Notes under the pieces: model-generated
What the model saw: the letters and a program-made list of their open reading frames with translations, nothing else
What the model was told of the DNA's origin: nothing
The model's database searches: none
Translations under genes and position numbers: made by a program
NCBI GenBank assembly: GCA_039028635.1
Contig: JBCCHV010000035.1
Span: 1-64,000, forward strand
Length of the DNA stretch: 64,000 nt
Reading direction: 5' to 3'
Source: Acidobacteriota bacterium
GTDB lineage: Bacteria > Acidobacteriota > Thermoanaerobaculia > Multivoradales > JBCCEF01
Shown: positions 27,942 to 36,255 of the stretch, in pieces
Layout: each line of letters begins with the position of its first letter
Numbering within the stretch: the stretch's first letter is position 1

Positions 27942-29057
27942 ATGGACTCCAGCCATGACGAGACCCGGAGATGGCTTTTCCCAGGTGGGATGGCGCAGCG
28001 GCTGCGCTTTCTGCTGGCGACGGTAGTGGTTCCTGCGCTTTCTTTTTGGCTGGCCTGGGCTGGGGTGACCCTGCCGGAATGGCAAAGCGGTGAGCTCAAA
28101 GCCTGGGCCGGGATTCTGATCGGTCCACCGGGGGCAACCTACTTCTCGCCTTTCGCCGGGTTGGTGGCGATCACCTGCTTGGCGATCGTGCTGCGGCCGC
28201 GGGACTGGGTGCACCGATCGGTGGTGCGCTGGATCTTGATGCTGGGGTTGGTGCTGTCGCTGCACTACGGTTTCTTGGTGCTGCTGTTCATCACCGAGTC
28301 TTGGTGGAAGAGCGCAGTCTTCCTGCTGGGCCTGTGGTTGCTGGGGCGGGCCTTGATCTGGCTCGGGCGGTGGATCCGAGATCGCTCGAGCCGGCGCTTG
28401 CGCTGGTGGCTGTCCGGCGGCCTCGTGATCTTGGCGTGGCTGGGAGGCACGATCTTCCAATGGATCGAGCGGTCGCATCCGCCGGCTCCAGGAGAGGCTC
28501 TGACAACCGGGGCGCTGGTGGTCTTGTGGTCCGCGCTGATGCTCTGCCTCCTGTGTGGTCCAGTCTGGAGCTTGCAAGCGCTGCTCGGCTTGCACCGGCG
28601 GCTGGGCAAGCTGGACGGTTTCCGGTGGTGGGGATTGGGACTGCTGGCGCCGCTGTATTTGGTGAGCTGGCGGCTGGCGGCCCTCGAGGCGATGCGCTTC
28701 TACCAGTCCTTGCCGGACAGTCCGCCGGACTGTTTTCTCGCCACCGCCGCCGGGCGTGGCCCCGGCTGGCTGGTGGGAGGCCGGGAGGTGCGCTGCGCCG
28801 GCGGTGGCAGCTTTCGAGTGACGCCGCAGCTGGCGCGCTTCAAGGCGGCCGAGCTGCTGTTGCGCCGCGCCTTGCCGCGTGGGCACCAGCGTCTGCGCGC
28901 GCTCTACGATCGTTGCGGCCCGCGATGGGCCAAGCGGGTCTCGACACCACCGCGGGCGGCCCTGGTCTGGCTGCTGCTGAAGCCGGCCGAGTGGGCCGTC
29001 GCCGCGGTGTTGATCACTTTGACCGGCTGGGATCACCGCGGTGCCAAGGGGCGTTGA
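27942..29057 (+). CDS. Polytopic membrane protein with C-terminal CFLATAA domain
   Basis: A 371-residue protein from the ATG at 27942; the open frame starts earlier but that part is Arg/Ala-rich and overlaps the divergent agmatinase gene. Six or so helices occupy residues 20-255, with the motif CFLATAAGRGPGWLVGG near residue 266 and a following soluble part (RFKAAELLLRRALPRGHQRLR, YDRCGP). The C(F/I)ATA-type segment occurs in several unnamed membrane families (it reminds me of DUF6688), but I cannot assign it firmly. Function unknown. Confidence 0.6.
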   Translation: MDSSHDETRRWLFPGGMAQRLRFLLATVVVPALSFWLAWAGVTLPEWQSGELKAWAGILIGPPGATYFSPFAGLVAITCLAIVLRPRDWVHRSVVRWILMLGLVLSLHYGFLVLLFITESWWKSAVFLLGLWLLGRALIWLGRWIRDRSSRRLRWWLSGGLVILAWLGGTIFQWIERSHPPAPGEALTTGALVVLWSALMLCLLCGPVWSLQALLGLHRRLGKLDGFRWWGLGLLAPLYLVSWRLAALEAMRFYQSLPDSPPDCFLATAAGRGPGWLVGGREVRCAGGGSFRVTPQLARFKAAELLLRRALPRGHQRLRALYDRCGPRWAKRVSTPPRAALVWLLLKPAEWAVAAVLITLTGWDHRGAKGR

Positions 29058-29075
29058 CCGAGACGCCTCCGTTTA

Positions 29076-29354
29076 CTAACTGGCGTCGTCCTGGCGGTCG
29101 AATGAGCAGGCGTTGAAGTCGTTGCTTCCGACGAGCTTGTCGGGCAGGCAGCAGAGGACTCCGGTGGGAAGGTCCCGTTTGCCCTGCCGTAAGCTCCATT
29201 CGACACAGGTTTCACCCGCATCGCAGGAATCCGAACCGGTGGCTAGCCACTGTCCCGGTCCGGCTGGCGGCGGGGGTTCCGTGGCGAGGGCGAAGCCACC
29301 GAGGGCAAGGCCCGTGAAAGCCAGGATGGAGAGGATTTTTGGTGAGATCTTCAT
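29076..29354 (-). CDS. Small secreted Cys-rich protein, family copy 4
   Basis: A 92-residue protein: signal peptide (MKISPKILSILAFTGLALGG, cleavage near FALA), Pro-rich linker, then GQWLATGSDSCDAG, TCVEW, VLCC and FNAC. It is more diverged than copies 1-3 but all five Cys, the first Trp and the TG(S/T) pattern are kept. A ribosome-binding site (AAGGAGAACACC) precedes the ATG. It is convergent with the preceding membrane protein gene. Function unknown. Confidence 0.78.
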   Translation of the reverse strand: MKISPKILSILAFTGLALGGFALATEPPPPAGPGQWLATGSDSCDAGETCVEWSLRQGKRDLPTGVLCCLPDKLVGSNDFNACSFDRQDDAS

Positions 29355-29546
29355 GGTGTTCTCCTTGAAGTGATTGCCGGAAGTCTCACCAGGGGTACGG
29401 CGCTCGAGTCCGTTCCCGTTCAATGCTCGGCAGGGTCCCTTCCCGGGGATTGAATTCGACGTCTTCCAAAGAGCGACAATCGAGGACAGCGGCGGTATTC
29501 TTCTCGCGCAACGAAAGCCGATTCGCCGAGGGCGAAGGAGAAAGCG

Positions 29547-30446
29547 ATGGAAAAGCTGCGCTTGGGGCTCGAGTGGTTTCTCAATCCCGATCATCTGCCG
29601 CTGCTGGTGGCGGAGGCGAAGCACTGGTTTCGGGACGCCGGGATCGAGCTCGATCTGGTCGAGCCGGAACAGCACTTCGATGCCATGGACGAGATCGAAG
29701 CCGGACGCATGGAGGTGGCGATCACGGAGCCCATCCACCTGGTGCAGGACCGCGCCAAGGGCGAGAAGGTGGTCGGCTTTGCGCGTTTCCTGCACACCAA
29801 CGGTGGCGTCATGTACCTCCGTGGCTCGGGCATCGAGCGACCGCGCGACATGGCGGGCAAGCGCATCCAGTATCCGGGCGCTCCGGGGGCGGGCGGTCCC
29901 GCCATCATCGGCACGATGATCGCGGCCGATGGTGGCGAGTACGATCCGGCCGCCTTCACCCTGGTCAACAACGGCTTTCAGCACACCGACGCGCTGCTCG
30001 AAGACAAGGCCGATGTCGCGACCTTGATCTTCTACAACTTCGAGGTCATCGAAGCCCGCGGTCGCGGTGCCGATCCTGGTTTCTTCGCTCTCAAGGATTG
30101 GGGGGTGCCGGATTTCTGCCAGCTCATCTTGATCACCAGCGAAGAGGTCTTGGCGCAGCGTCGCGGGCTGCTCGACAAGGTGGTGCGGATTCTGCGTCGT
30201 GGCATCGACTTCGTGCACCAGCATCCGGCCGAGGCTCTCGCCATCTACGATCGGCGAACCACCGGTGCCTACTCGAAGGACGAGCTGGGAGCGGCGATCT
30301 TCGATGCCACCGTTCCCTGTTTCACCCACGATCTGTCAATGAGCCACGACTACTACCGTCGCCTCGGTGACTGGCTGCAGTCCACCGGCCAGTGTGGCGA
30401 GCCACCGGACCGCTTCGCCTACTGGACCAACGATCTGGTGCTGTAG
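29547..30446 (+). CDS. Soluble THI5/NMT1-domain (SsuA/ThiY-like) protein
   Basis: A 299-residue periplasmic-binding-protein fold of the NMT1/THI5 type: LRLGLEWFLNPDHLPLLVA at the start, then ITEPIHLV, GGVMYLRGSGI, KRIQYPGAPGAGGPAI, and ISSEEVL-like ITSEEVLAQRR. Relatives either bind pyrimidine precursors for thiamine transport or, in THI5, make the pyrimidine from PLP. There is no signal peptide (ATG follows GAAGGAGAAAGCG directly), and no ABC permease or ATPase genes adjoin. The CCCFC iron-binding motif of true THI5 enzymes is absent. So it is a cytoplasmic orphan of unknown ligand. The stop codon TAG merges with a short repeat copy. Confidence 0.7.
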   Translation: MEKLRLGLEWFLNPDHLPLLVAEAKHWFRDAGIELDLVEPEQHFDAMDEIEAGRMEVAITEPIHLVQDRAKGEKVVGFARFLHTNGGVMYLRGSGIERPRDMAGKRIQYPGAPGAGGPAIIGTMIAADGGEYDPAAFTLVNNGFQHTDALLEDKADVATLIFYNFEVIEARGRGADPGFFALKDWGVPDFCQLILITSEEVLAQRRGLLDKVVRILRRGIDFVHQHPAEALAIYDRRTTGAYSKDELGAAIFDATVPCFTHDLSMSHDYYRRLGDWLQSTGQCGEPPDRFAYWTNDLVL

Positions 30447-30461
30447 CGGGCTGCTGAAAAG
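30444..30461 (+). repeat. Short copy of the hairpin-repeat end motif
   Basis: TAGCGGGCTGCTGAAAAG matches the terminal motif of the 212-base repeat. It begins with the stop codon of the THI5-like gene. The rest of the element is absent; the next 20 bases lead directly to the convergent DUF3667 gene. Confidence 0.65.
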
Positions 30462-30480
30462 CCGCGTGGCGACCAGGAGC

Positions 30481-31563
30481 TCAGATCAGCGCCAGGGTCA
30501 GCGCTAAGGTGGCGAGCAGGCCGATAACGAAGAGCAGGGTGTAGCCGATGGAGACCATCAGGGCTTTGAGAAGGGTCATCACCCAGCCCTGTCCGTAGAC
30601 TCGTCGCAGGGCCAGGAGAAAGTAGACCGGCACCACCAGCACCGTCAGGGCGGCGAAGATCTCGCGTTCACCGATCAAAGGCCAGAGGGCCAGGTCGCAG
30701 CTTCGGAAGACGAAGATGGCGAGGAAGGTGAAGCTGTGGATGTGGACCGCGAACACCAGGTGCTCGACGAAGTACATGCGGTGTCGAAAGTAGAAGATCT
30801 TCAGCAGCAGGCCGAGCAGCGGCACCAGGAAGAACATGGTTTGGGGAATGCGGCGGCTGACCAGTCGATTGAGCTCTGCCTCGGGCTCCGTGTAGCGCTC
30901 TACGACGCCCTGCATGCGGTGCTCGAAGAAGGAGAAGAAAGCGTTCTCCTCTTCGTCGGCGTCGACGGCGCTGGCGGCTTCTGCATCGACTCCGGGTTCA
31001 CCGGCCGAGGGAGGACTGGCCTCGCCTGGGGGAGGATCGGTCGTCCCTGGCTGGGGCCGACTCGGGTTCGAGGTAGCCATCGGGCCGTCGTCGGTCGGGG
31101 AGCTTTGCTCGGCTAGGGAAGGGGACTCCCCTTGCAGGTTCGGCGCTGGGGTCGGGGCGAGCTCGCCCTCGGCGGAGGCGAGCTCCCGATTCGCCTCGCC
31201 AGTCTCCGCCGGCGCTGAGGATGCGGCTCCCGGGGTCTCCGTGAAGGTCACGATCTGCTGCTTCGTGAGTCCCATCTGGAGAAAGAAGAAAAAGCTGATC
31301 AGCAAGTACAGCCGCACCGGTGGCAGATAGCGCAGTCGCCGGCCAGCGTTGTACTCGCGGGTGAGAAAGCCTGGCCGCCGCACCAGCAGCTTCAGCGAGG
31401 TCCAGGTGCGCGAGTCGAAGGCGAAGACCTGATTCTGAAGGTCGCCGAGGAGGGCCCCGAGGGGCCGTCGATGGTCGACCGCCCGCTGGCCGCAGCGGCC
31501 GCAGAAGGCGTCCGGGACGTCGTGGCCGCAGTTTGGGCAGGTGGCGGTGGAGGCTTCGTTCAT
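30481..31563 (-). CDS. DUF3667-type membrane protein with zinc ribbon
   Basis: A 360-residue protein. The N-terminal zinc ribbon has CPNCG and CGRCGQ (residues 9-27), followed by the family pattern SLKLLVRRPGFLTREY and RLRYLPPVRLYLLISFFFFL. A long Pro/Ser/Glu-rich insert (about 110-200), probably disordered and outside the membrane, separates this from four C-terminal helices. DUF3667 proteins are uncharacterised bacterial membrane proteins. The long insert is unusual as far as I know. Confidence 0.78.
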   Translation of the reverse strand: MNEASTATCPNCGHDVPDAFCGRCGQRAVDHRRPLGALLGDLQNQVFAFDSRTWTSLKLLVRRPGFLTREYNAGRRLRYLPPVRLYLLISFFFFLQMGLTKQQIVTFTETPGAASSAPAETGEANRELASAEGELAPTPAPNLQGESPSLAEQSSPTDDGPMATSNPSRPQPGTTDPPPGEASPPSAGEPGVDAEAASAVDADEEENAFFSFFEHRMQGVVERYTEPEAELNRLVSRRIPQTMFFLVPLLGLLLKIFYFRHRMYFVEHLVFAVHIHSFTFLAIFVFRSCDLALWPLIGEREIFAALTVLVVPVYFLLALRRVYGQGWVMTLLKALMVSIGYTLLFVIGLLATLALTLALI

Positions 31564-31689
31564 GGCAGCGAGGGCTCTGAGTATCTACTCTCGGCACCCG
31601 CAGCTTATTTCATCGCTGTCAGGAGACTGCCCCTCGCGGCCGGCCTCATCCCCGAATGCGGGTTGCCCTTGGGCTCCGGAGGGGAGCTC

Positions 31690-31956
31690 TCAGCGGCGCA
31701 GTCGGCGGCTGCTGCAGGCGGTGCGATCGGTGCTGTAGACCAGCTCCTGAGGCAGGCAGCAGGAAATGCCGCTGGGCACTTCGCGGCCAGCGATCAGGCG
31801 ACACCATTGGACACAGACCTCACCAGCCCGGCAGTCGCTGCTGCCGGTCGGTACCCACTGGCCCGGTGGGTCCTTGGTCAAGGCGGCGGGTGAGAGGGCA
31901 TAGGCAAAGAGCGGCAGAGAGAGGAGGGTGAGGATGATCAGGGCGTTACGCTTCAT
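31690..31956 (-). CDS. Small secreted Cys-rich protein, family copy 5
   Basis: An 88-residue protein: signal peptide (MKRNALIILTLLSLPLFAYA), then GQWVPTGSSDCRAG, VCVQW, ISCC and TACS. It is the most diverged family member, with an extra Cys after VQW and a basic C-terminus instead of an acidic one. The ATG is preceded by CCGGAGAAGTCGAC. Upstream, 31985-32035 is a strikingly AT-rich stretch that may hold its promoter. Function unknown. Confidence 0.75.
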   Translation of the reverse strand: MKRNALIILTLLSLPLFAYALSPAALTKDPPGQWVPTGSSDCRAGEVCVQWCRLIAGREVPSGISCCLPQELVYSTDRTACSSRRLRR

Positions 31957-32073
31957 GTCGACTTCTCCGGCTCAGCGGGCAGTTCGAAAGTTTAAATATC
32001 TTTCTCTGCAGTCTTTAGCGATAAATGTAATCTCCTTCGGTCATCGGGTCGTTTTTTTCTGTCGAGAGGGGGT

Positions 32074-33705
32074 CTAGCGCTTGATACGCGCCCCTTCTTC
32101 TTCCACCGACAGCACCCAGCCGACCACCTTGCCAGGCTGGATCTGTCGCCCCTCGTGCCAGAAGCGGCTGGTGCGCAGGTGGCGACTCGAAGAGTCCGCC
32201 GGCGGGATCGCTTCGACCTCGTCGTGGATCGCCTGGAAGCGGTCGATCCAGCGCTGACAGTTGCCTTGGCGAAGGTCGACCCAGCCGTCGTGCACCCAGG
32301 CCTCCAGGCGCTCCGGCGTGATCGGCTCTTCTTCGGCGTTGCTCGGCACGATCACCTCGGGCCCGCGGATCAACTCGCCGGAGTCGAGCAGGATGGGGAT
32401 GCCGACGGCGACCACCCGGTTGGCGACTTCCGGCTGCTCGCGGACCAGGGCGTCGAGGCGATCGCGCAGGGCCTCGGCGGACGAGCTGCGGACATCGTTC
32501 ATGTTGCCAAAGGCTTCGCGCAGCAGGTGGGCCTCGAAGAGCAGCTTCGAGACCCGCGGCGGACCGAGCATCTCGAAGGCCACCGAACGTGTGCCGTGCT
32601 CGCTCTCGAGCTCGTTCATGCGCTCGAGCGCCCAGTGACGCAGCAGGCCGGCTCGATAGGTCGGGCCGAGCACCGCGTTGTCGAGGGCATTGATGATGTC
32701 GTGGCCGGTATTGCCGCCCTCGAGCTCGAAGATCAGGTACTGGGCGATCTCCTCCGGGGTCACGAACTCCATCTGCTCGGCGGTGGTGAGGGCGGAGAAC
32801 TCTTCGAGGCTGAAGATGCCGTTTTCGCCGGTGTCGATGAAGGCGCATTCGAGGGCTTCGTCGCGCGTCGTCGCGGCGTCCGGCTGGAAGCTCGAGAAAC
32901 TCGCGCCCAGGCCCTGGGGCCGGGCATCGACCAGCTGGATGGCCCGCCCTCGGCGGTGGATGGGGCCGTGACCGATGCGCTTCCAGGCGATTGCCGCGGC
33001 CGGCTTGATCTCCTTGGTCATGGGAGCGCCGGGAGTGCGGGCCATCAGGAAGAGGAGCATCGAATGGGCGCCGGCGATGGCGCTTTTGGAGAGCAACACC
33101 CGGCTCGGCTTCTCCTCCGAGTGGGTGTAGGGGATGTTGAGGCCCATGCCGCCGGTTCCGCTGGTTCCGACCTTCATGTAAGCGCGCGTCTGGGCGTCGA
33201 TCATGCCGCGATACAGCACCTGGATATGGCGGATCAGCCGAGGCGTGTAGAGGGCGCTGAGCAAACCTTCGACGGACTCTTCCGTCAAAGCCCCCGTGGT
33301 GAGCTCTTCGTCGGCCTTCTCGGCGGCGGTGAAGATGTCGCGATAGGCGATGCCGGTGGCCGTGTTGACGCAGTCGATGACGATTTCCGGTCGGGCCTCG
33401 ACCAGTAGCTGGTAGAGCCGAAAACCGCTCAGCATCTCGTCCGTGAGCTGATGCACCTGGGCGCGAATGCGCTCGCTGCTCGACAGGTTGTCCTCGGCGA
33501 GACCGAAGATGTCGCCGCCGGAAACCGTCAGCTCGACGTTTCCGGACTCGGAGCGGAGCTCTTCACGGGCGACTTCGGACTCTTCCAGGCGCAGGCTGTG
33601 AAGCTGAATCTCGCGCGGGCTGCGGCTTAACAGCTCGCGGCAGACGGCCATGCCGACCAGCCCAGGCCCACCCAGCACCAGCACTTTGCTTCCTTCGATA
33701 TTCAC
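32074..33705 (-). CDS. Rossmann-fold NAD(P)-binding protein, SDR-like
   Basis: A 543-residue protein. The N-terminus has a dinucleotide-binding loop (KVLVLGGPGLVGMAVCREL), then IVIDCVNTATGIAY and, near residues 175-215, YMKVGTSGTGGMGLNIPYTHSEEKPS followed by LLSKSAIAGAHSML, resembling an SDR active-site region. The C-terminal half (about 330-543) is helical and matches nothing I know. It stands alone, divergent from pckA. The reaction is unknown; an oxidoreductase or epimerase role is only an inference from the fold. Confidence 0.65.
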   Translation of the reverse strand: MNIEGSKVLVLGGPGLVGMAVCRELLSRSPREIQLHSLRLEESEVAREELRSESGNVELTVSGGDIFGLAEDNLSSSERIRAQVHQLTDEMLSGFRLYQLLVEARPEIVIDCVNTATGIAYRDIFTAAEKADEELTTGALTEESVEGLLSALYTPRLIRHIQVLYRGMIDAQTRAYMKVGTSGTGGMGLNIPYTHSEEKPSRVLLSKSAIAGAHSMLLFLMARTPGAPMTKEIKPAAAIAWKRIGHGPIHRRGRAIQLVDARPQGLGASFSSFQPDAATTRDEALECAFIDTGENGIFSLEEFSALTTAEQMEFVTPEEIAQYLIFELEGGNTGHDIINALDNAVLGPTYRAGLLRHWALERMNELESEHGTRSVAFEMLGPPRVSKLLFEAHLLREAFGNMNDVRSSSAEALRDRLDALVREQPEVANRVVAVGIPILLDSGELIRGPEVIVPSNAEEEPITPERLEAWVHDGWVDLRQGNCQRWIDRFQAIHDEVEAIPPADSSSRHLRTSRFWHEGRQIQPGKVVGWVLSVEEEGARIKR

Positions 33706-33872
33706 CGGCGACCTCCTCGAAGCTCCTCAGGGGAGCCGATTGCATACCGGCCCGGCGGGACGGGCGCGGGGGAATGGGTGGGAAAGCGGCCCGAGAGTGG
33801 GCTCGGCGCGATTGTAACCGACGAAATCGTTCCCCGCGCCGTTTCCTGGCTCCTTATCGAACGACCGTGCGT

Positions 33873-33878
33873 TATGAT
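33873..33878 (+). promoter_or_regulatory. Possible -10 element upstream of pckA
   Basis: TATGAT, preceded by GCGT, lies 62 bases before the pckA start in the 235-base divergent gap. It matches the -10 consensus in five of six positions, but I find no convincing -35 box at standard distance. Confidence 0.3.
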
Positions 33879-33940
33879 CGCCTTTTCGGGCAAGCTGTTC
33901 CCAAAATTCTCCAGAAACATCCCCCTCGGTGAGGTGATTC

Positions 33941-35542
33941 ATGCGCCATGAAGGGCCCGTTGTCGGTAAGGTCGGACTCGAACGCTACGGCATCGCGAAC
34001 GCAGGAACGGTCTACTGGAACCTGCCGCCGGCTCGCCTCATCGAGGAGGCCCTGAAGCGGAACGAGGCGGTGCTGGCCTCGGAAGGTCCACTGGTCGCCG
34101 AGACCGGATCTCACACCGGCCGGTCGCCCAATGACAAGTTCACCGTCCGCGAGCCTTCGACTGCCGACGACGTCTGGTGGGGGACGGTGAATCGCGAGAT
34201 CTCCCAGGCATCTTTCGATCGTCTGTATGCCAAGGTGAGAGCGCACTACGAGGGCCAGGATCTGTTCGTGTTCGATGGCTGGGCCGGGGCCGATTCGCGA
34301 TATCGCCTGCCGGTGCGGGTGGTGACCGAGCGCGCCTGGCACAACCTGTTCGCCCGCAACATGTTCATCGACGAGCACGACCCCGCGGTGCTGGAGAGCT
34401 TCGAGCCCGGATTCACGGTGCTCAATGCCGGTACTTCGATGGCCTCGCCGGAGGAAGACGGCACCAACAGCTCGACCTTCATCGTCGTCAACCTGGCGGA
34501 GCGCGTGGTGCTGATCGGTGGCACTTCTTACGCCGGTGAGATCAAAAAGAGCATCTTCTCGGTGATGAACTACCTGTTGCCCAAGCAGGGTGTGTTGTCG
34601 ATGCACTGCAGCGCCAACTACGGTGCCGATCGCGACGATGTCGCCCTTTTCTTCGGCCTCTCGGGCACCGGCAAGACGACCCTCTCGGCGGATCCCGGCC
34701 GACCCTTGATCGGGGACGATGAGCACGGTTGGAGCGATGACGGCGTGTTCAACGTCGAGGGCGGCTGCTATGCCAAGGTGATTCGCCTCGATCCCGAAGG
34801 CGAGCCCGACATCTATCGCACCACTCGCACCTTCGGCACGATCCTCGAGAATGTGGTGTTCGATGGCGAGAGCCGGAAGCTGGACCTCGACGACGATTCG
34901 AAAACCGAGAACACCCGCTCGAGCTACCCGATCTCCCAGATTCCCAACGCCGACCTCGGTGGCCAGGGCGGCCATCCCAAGCACGTCGTCTTCCTGACCG
35001 CCGATGCCTTCGGCGTGTTGCCGCCGATCAGCCGGCTGGACGAGAACCAGGCCATGTACCACTTCCTGAGTGGTTACACCGCCAAGGTCGCCGGCACCGA
35101 GCGCGGGGTCACCGAGCCCAAGGCGACCTTCAGCGCCTGCTTCGGATCACCCTTTCTTCCCCTGCATCCCGGCGTCTATGCCAAGCTCCTGGGCGAGAAG
35201 ATCGCCCGTCACGGCGCCAAGGTGTGGTTGATCAACACCGGCTGGACCGGCGGTCCCCACGGCGAGGGCAACCGCATGAAGCTGTCCCATACTCGCCGCA
35301 TGGTGCACGCTGCCCTCGGCGGTGAGCTCGATCAGGTGGCAACGGTGGCCGACCCGGTTTTCGGTGTGCGTGTTCCGGTGAGCATCGCCGGAGTTCCGGA
35401 CGAGGTGCTGCAGCCGCGCGGCACCTGGTCCGACCCGCAGGCCTACGACGCCAAGGCCGCCGAGCTGGCGGCCATGTTCCGGAAGAACTTCGAGCAGTTC
35501 GCCGACGGCGTCAGTGCGGCGGTGCGGGAAGCCGGGCCGTAG
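33941..35542 (+). CDS. pckA: Phosphoenolpyruvate carboxykinase (ATP)
   Basis: A 533-residue enzyme that converts oxaloacetate and ATP to PEP, carbon dioxide and ADP, the entry step of gluconeogenesis. Diagnostic segments: TGSHTGRSPNDKF near residue 55, the kinase-1a loop FGLSGTGKTTLSADP (about 245), the metal-binding DDEHGWSDDG, and NTGWTGGPHGEG with RMKLSHTR. These mark the ATP-dependent form rather than the GTP form. Start ATG at 33941 with GTGAGGTGATTC upstream. It is followed by a cluster of hairpins. Confidence 0.97.
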   Translation: MRHEGPVVGKVGLERYGIANAGTVYWNLPPARLIEEALKRNEAVLASEGPLVAETGSHTGRSPNDKFTVREPSTADDVWWGTVNREISQASFDRLYAKVRAHYEGQDLFVFDGWAGADSRYRLPVRVVTERAWHNLFARNMFIDEHDPAVLESFEPGFTVLNAGTSMASPEEDGTNSSTFIVVNLAERVVLIGGTSYAGEIKKSIFSVMNYLLPKQGVLSMHCSANYGADRDDVALFFGLSGTGKTTLSADPGRPLIGDDEHGWSDDGVFNVEGGCYAKVIRLDPEGEPDIYRTTRTFGTILENVVFDGESRKLDLDDDSKTENTRSSYPISQIPNADLGGQGGHPKHVVFLTADAFGVLPPISRLDENQAMYHFLSGYTAKVAGTERGVTEPKATFSACFGSPFLPLHPGVYAKLLGEKIARHGAKVWLINTGWTGGPHGEGNRMKLSHTRRMVHAALGGELDQVATVADPVFGVRVPVSIAGVPDEVLQPRGTWSDPQAYDAKAAELAAMFRKNFEQFADGVSAAVREAGP

Positions 35543-35545
35543 TTC

Positions 35546-35646
35546 TGAGGGGGTTGTTCCAACCCCCCTCAGGCGCACGCACATGTCGTGCGCCTTTCAC
35601 CCCCGAGACGAAGCTTCGCTTCGCATGGCCTCCGTTCGGAGGCCAT
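35546..35646 (+). terminator. Three consecutive hairpins after pckA
   Basis: Stem 1: TGAGGGGGTT (35546-35555) with AACCCCCCTCA (35561-35571), loop GTTCC. Stem 2: GGCGCACG (35572-35579) with CGTGCGCC (35587-35594), followed by TTT, a plausible terminator. Stem 3: ATGGCCTCC (35625-35633) with GGAGGCCAT (35638-35646), loop GTTC. The first two abut without a gap. The arrangement can end transcription from pckA and from the convergent Cys-rich gene. Confidence 0.7.
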
Positions 35647-35733
35647 GGGTCGCTTCGTGACCGTGTTCGCTCCGGGGACCTTCTTGACTCCGTGGCCTAA
35701 GGCGGCCGAGGGACTCCGGCGCACTTGCTGGGA

Positions 35734-36171
35734 TCAGTTGTTGCCCGGGAGCTCCGGGGAGGGGCCGCCTCCACCCGAGGTGCGGACGCAGGAGCCGCTA
35801 CAGGAGCCACCCTTGGGGTCGTTGGACTGGCACTGGAACCAACTGCAGCCGTCGCTGCCGCTGCAGCCGGCCATCACACAGCTCGAGCCGTTGCAGGTGA
35901 GCTTGCACGACACATCACCGAAGAAGGACTCGCCGTCGGGCGTGGTGACCTTGACCTTCACGGACGAGATCTTGGTGTTGGCGTTCGGACGTTGGACGAT
36001 CTCCGGCGAGATGACCTCGACCTTGGAGGCGGCGTAGAGGGCGCTGGTCTCCGGCGTGGCATCGATCAGGGGTCCGCAGTTGCCGCCTTCCTTCGGGCGT
36101 TCGGCGAGGGTCGTACCGGCGACGACAAACAGCACAATACAGAGGGCGGCGATGGGCAGGCTTTTCTTCAT
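35734..36171 (-). CDS. Secreted Cys-rich protein of unknown function
   Basis: A 145-residue protein: signal peptide (MKKSLPIAALCIVLFVVAG, cleavage near TLA), a middle part with Cys in GGNCGPL, and a Cys-dense C-terminal half (DVSCKLTCNGSSCVMAGC, then DGCSWFQC and GSCSGSCV) of ten Cys in about 50 residues, ending in a Gly/Pro tail. It is not a member of the five-copy family. Many disulfides and export are likely. ATG at 36171 is used; a GTG directly before it is possible. Confidence 0.7.
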   Translation of the reverse strand: MKKSLPIAALCIVLFVVAGTTLAERPKEGGNCGPLIDATPETSALYAASKVEVISPEIVQRPNANTKISSVKVKVTTPDGESFFGDVSCKLTCNGSSCVMAGCSGSDGCSWFQCQSNDPKGGSCSGSCVRTSGGGGPSPELPGNN

Positions 36172-36255
36172 CACGGTCTCTCCCGGGTTTTTGGGCTCCC
36201 ACCATGGGAGCTCACAGACTTCTGAGCGAGACGCGGCGAAGGCCGGTCTATCGGA

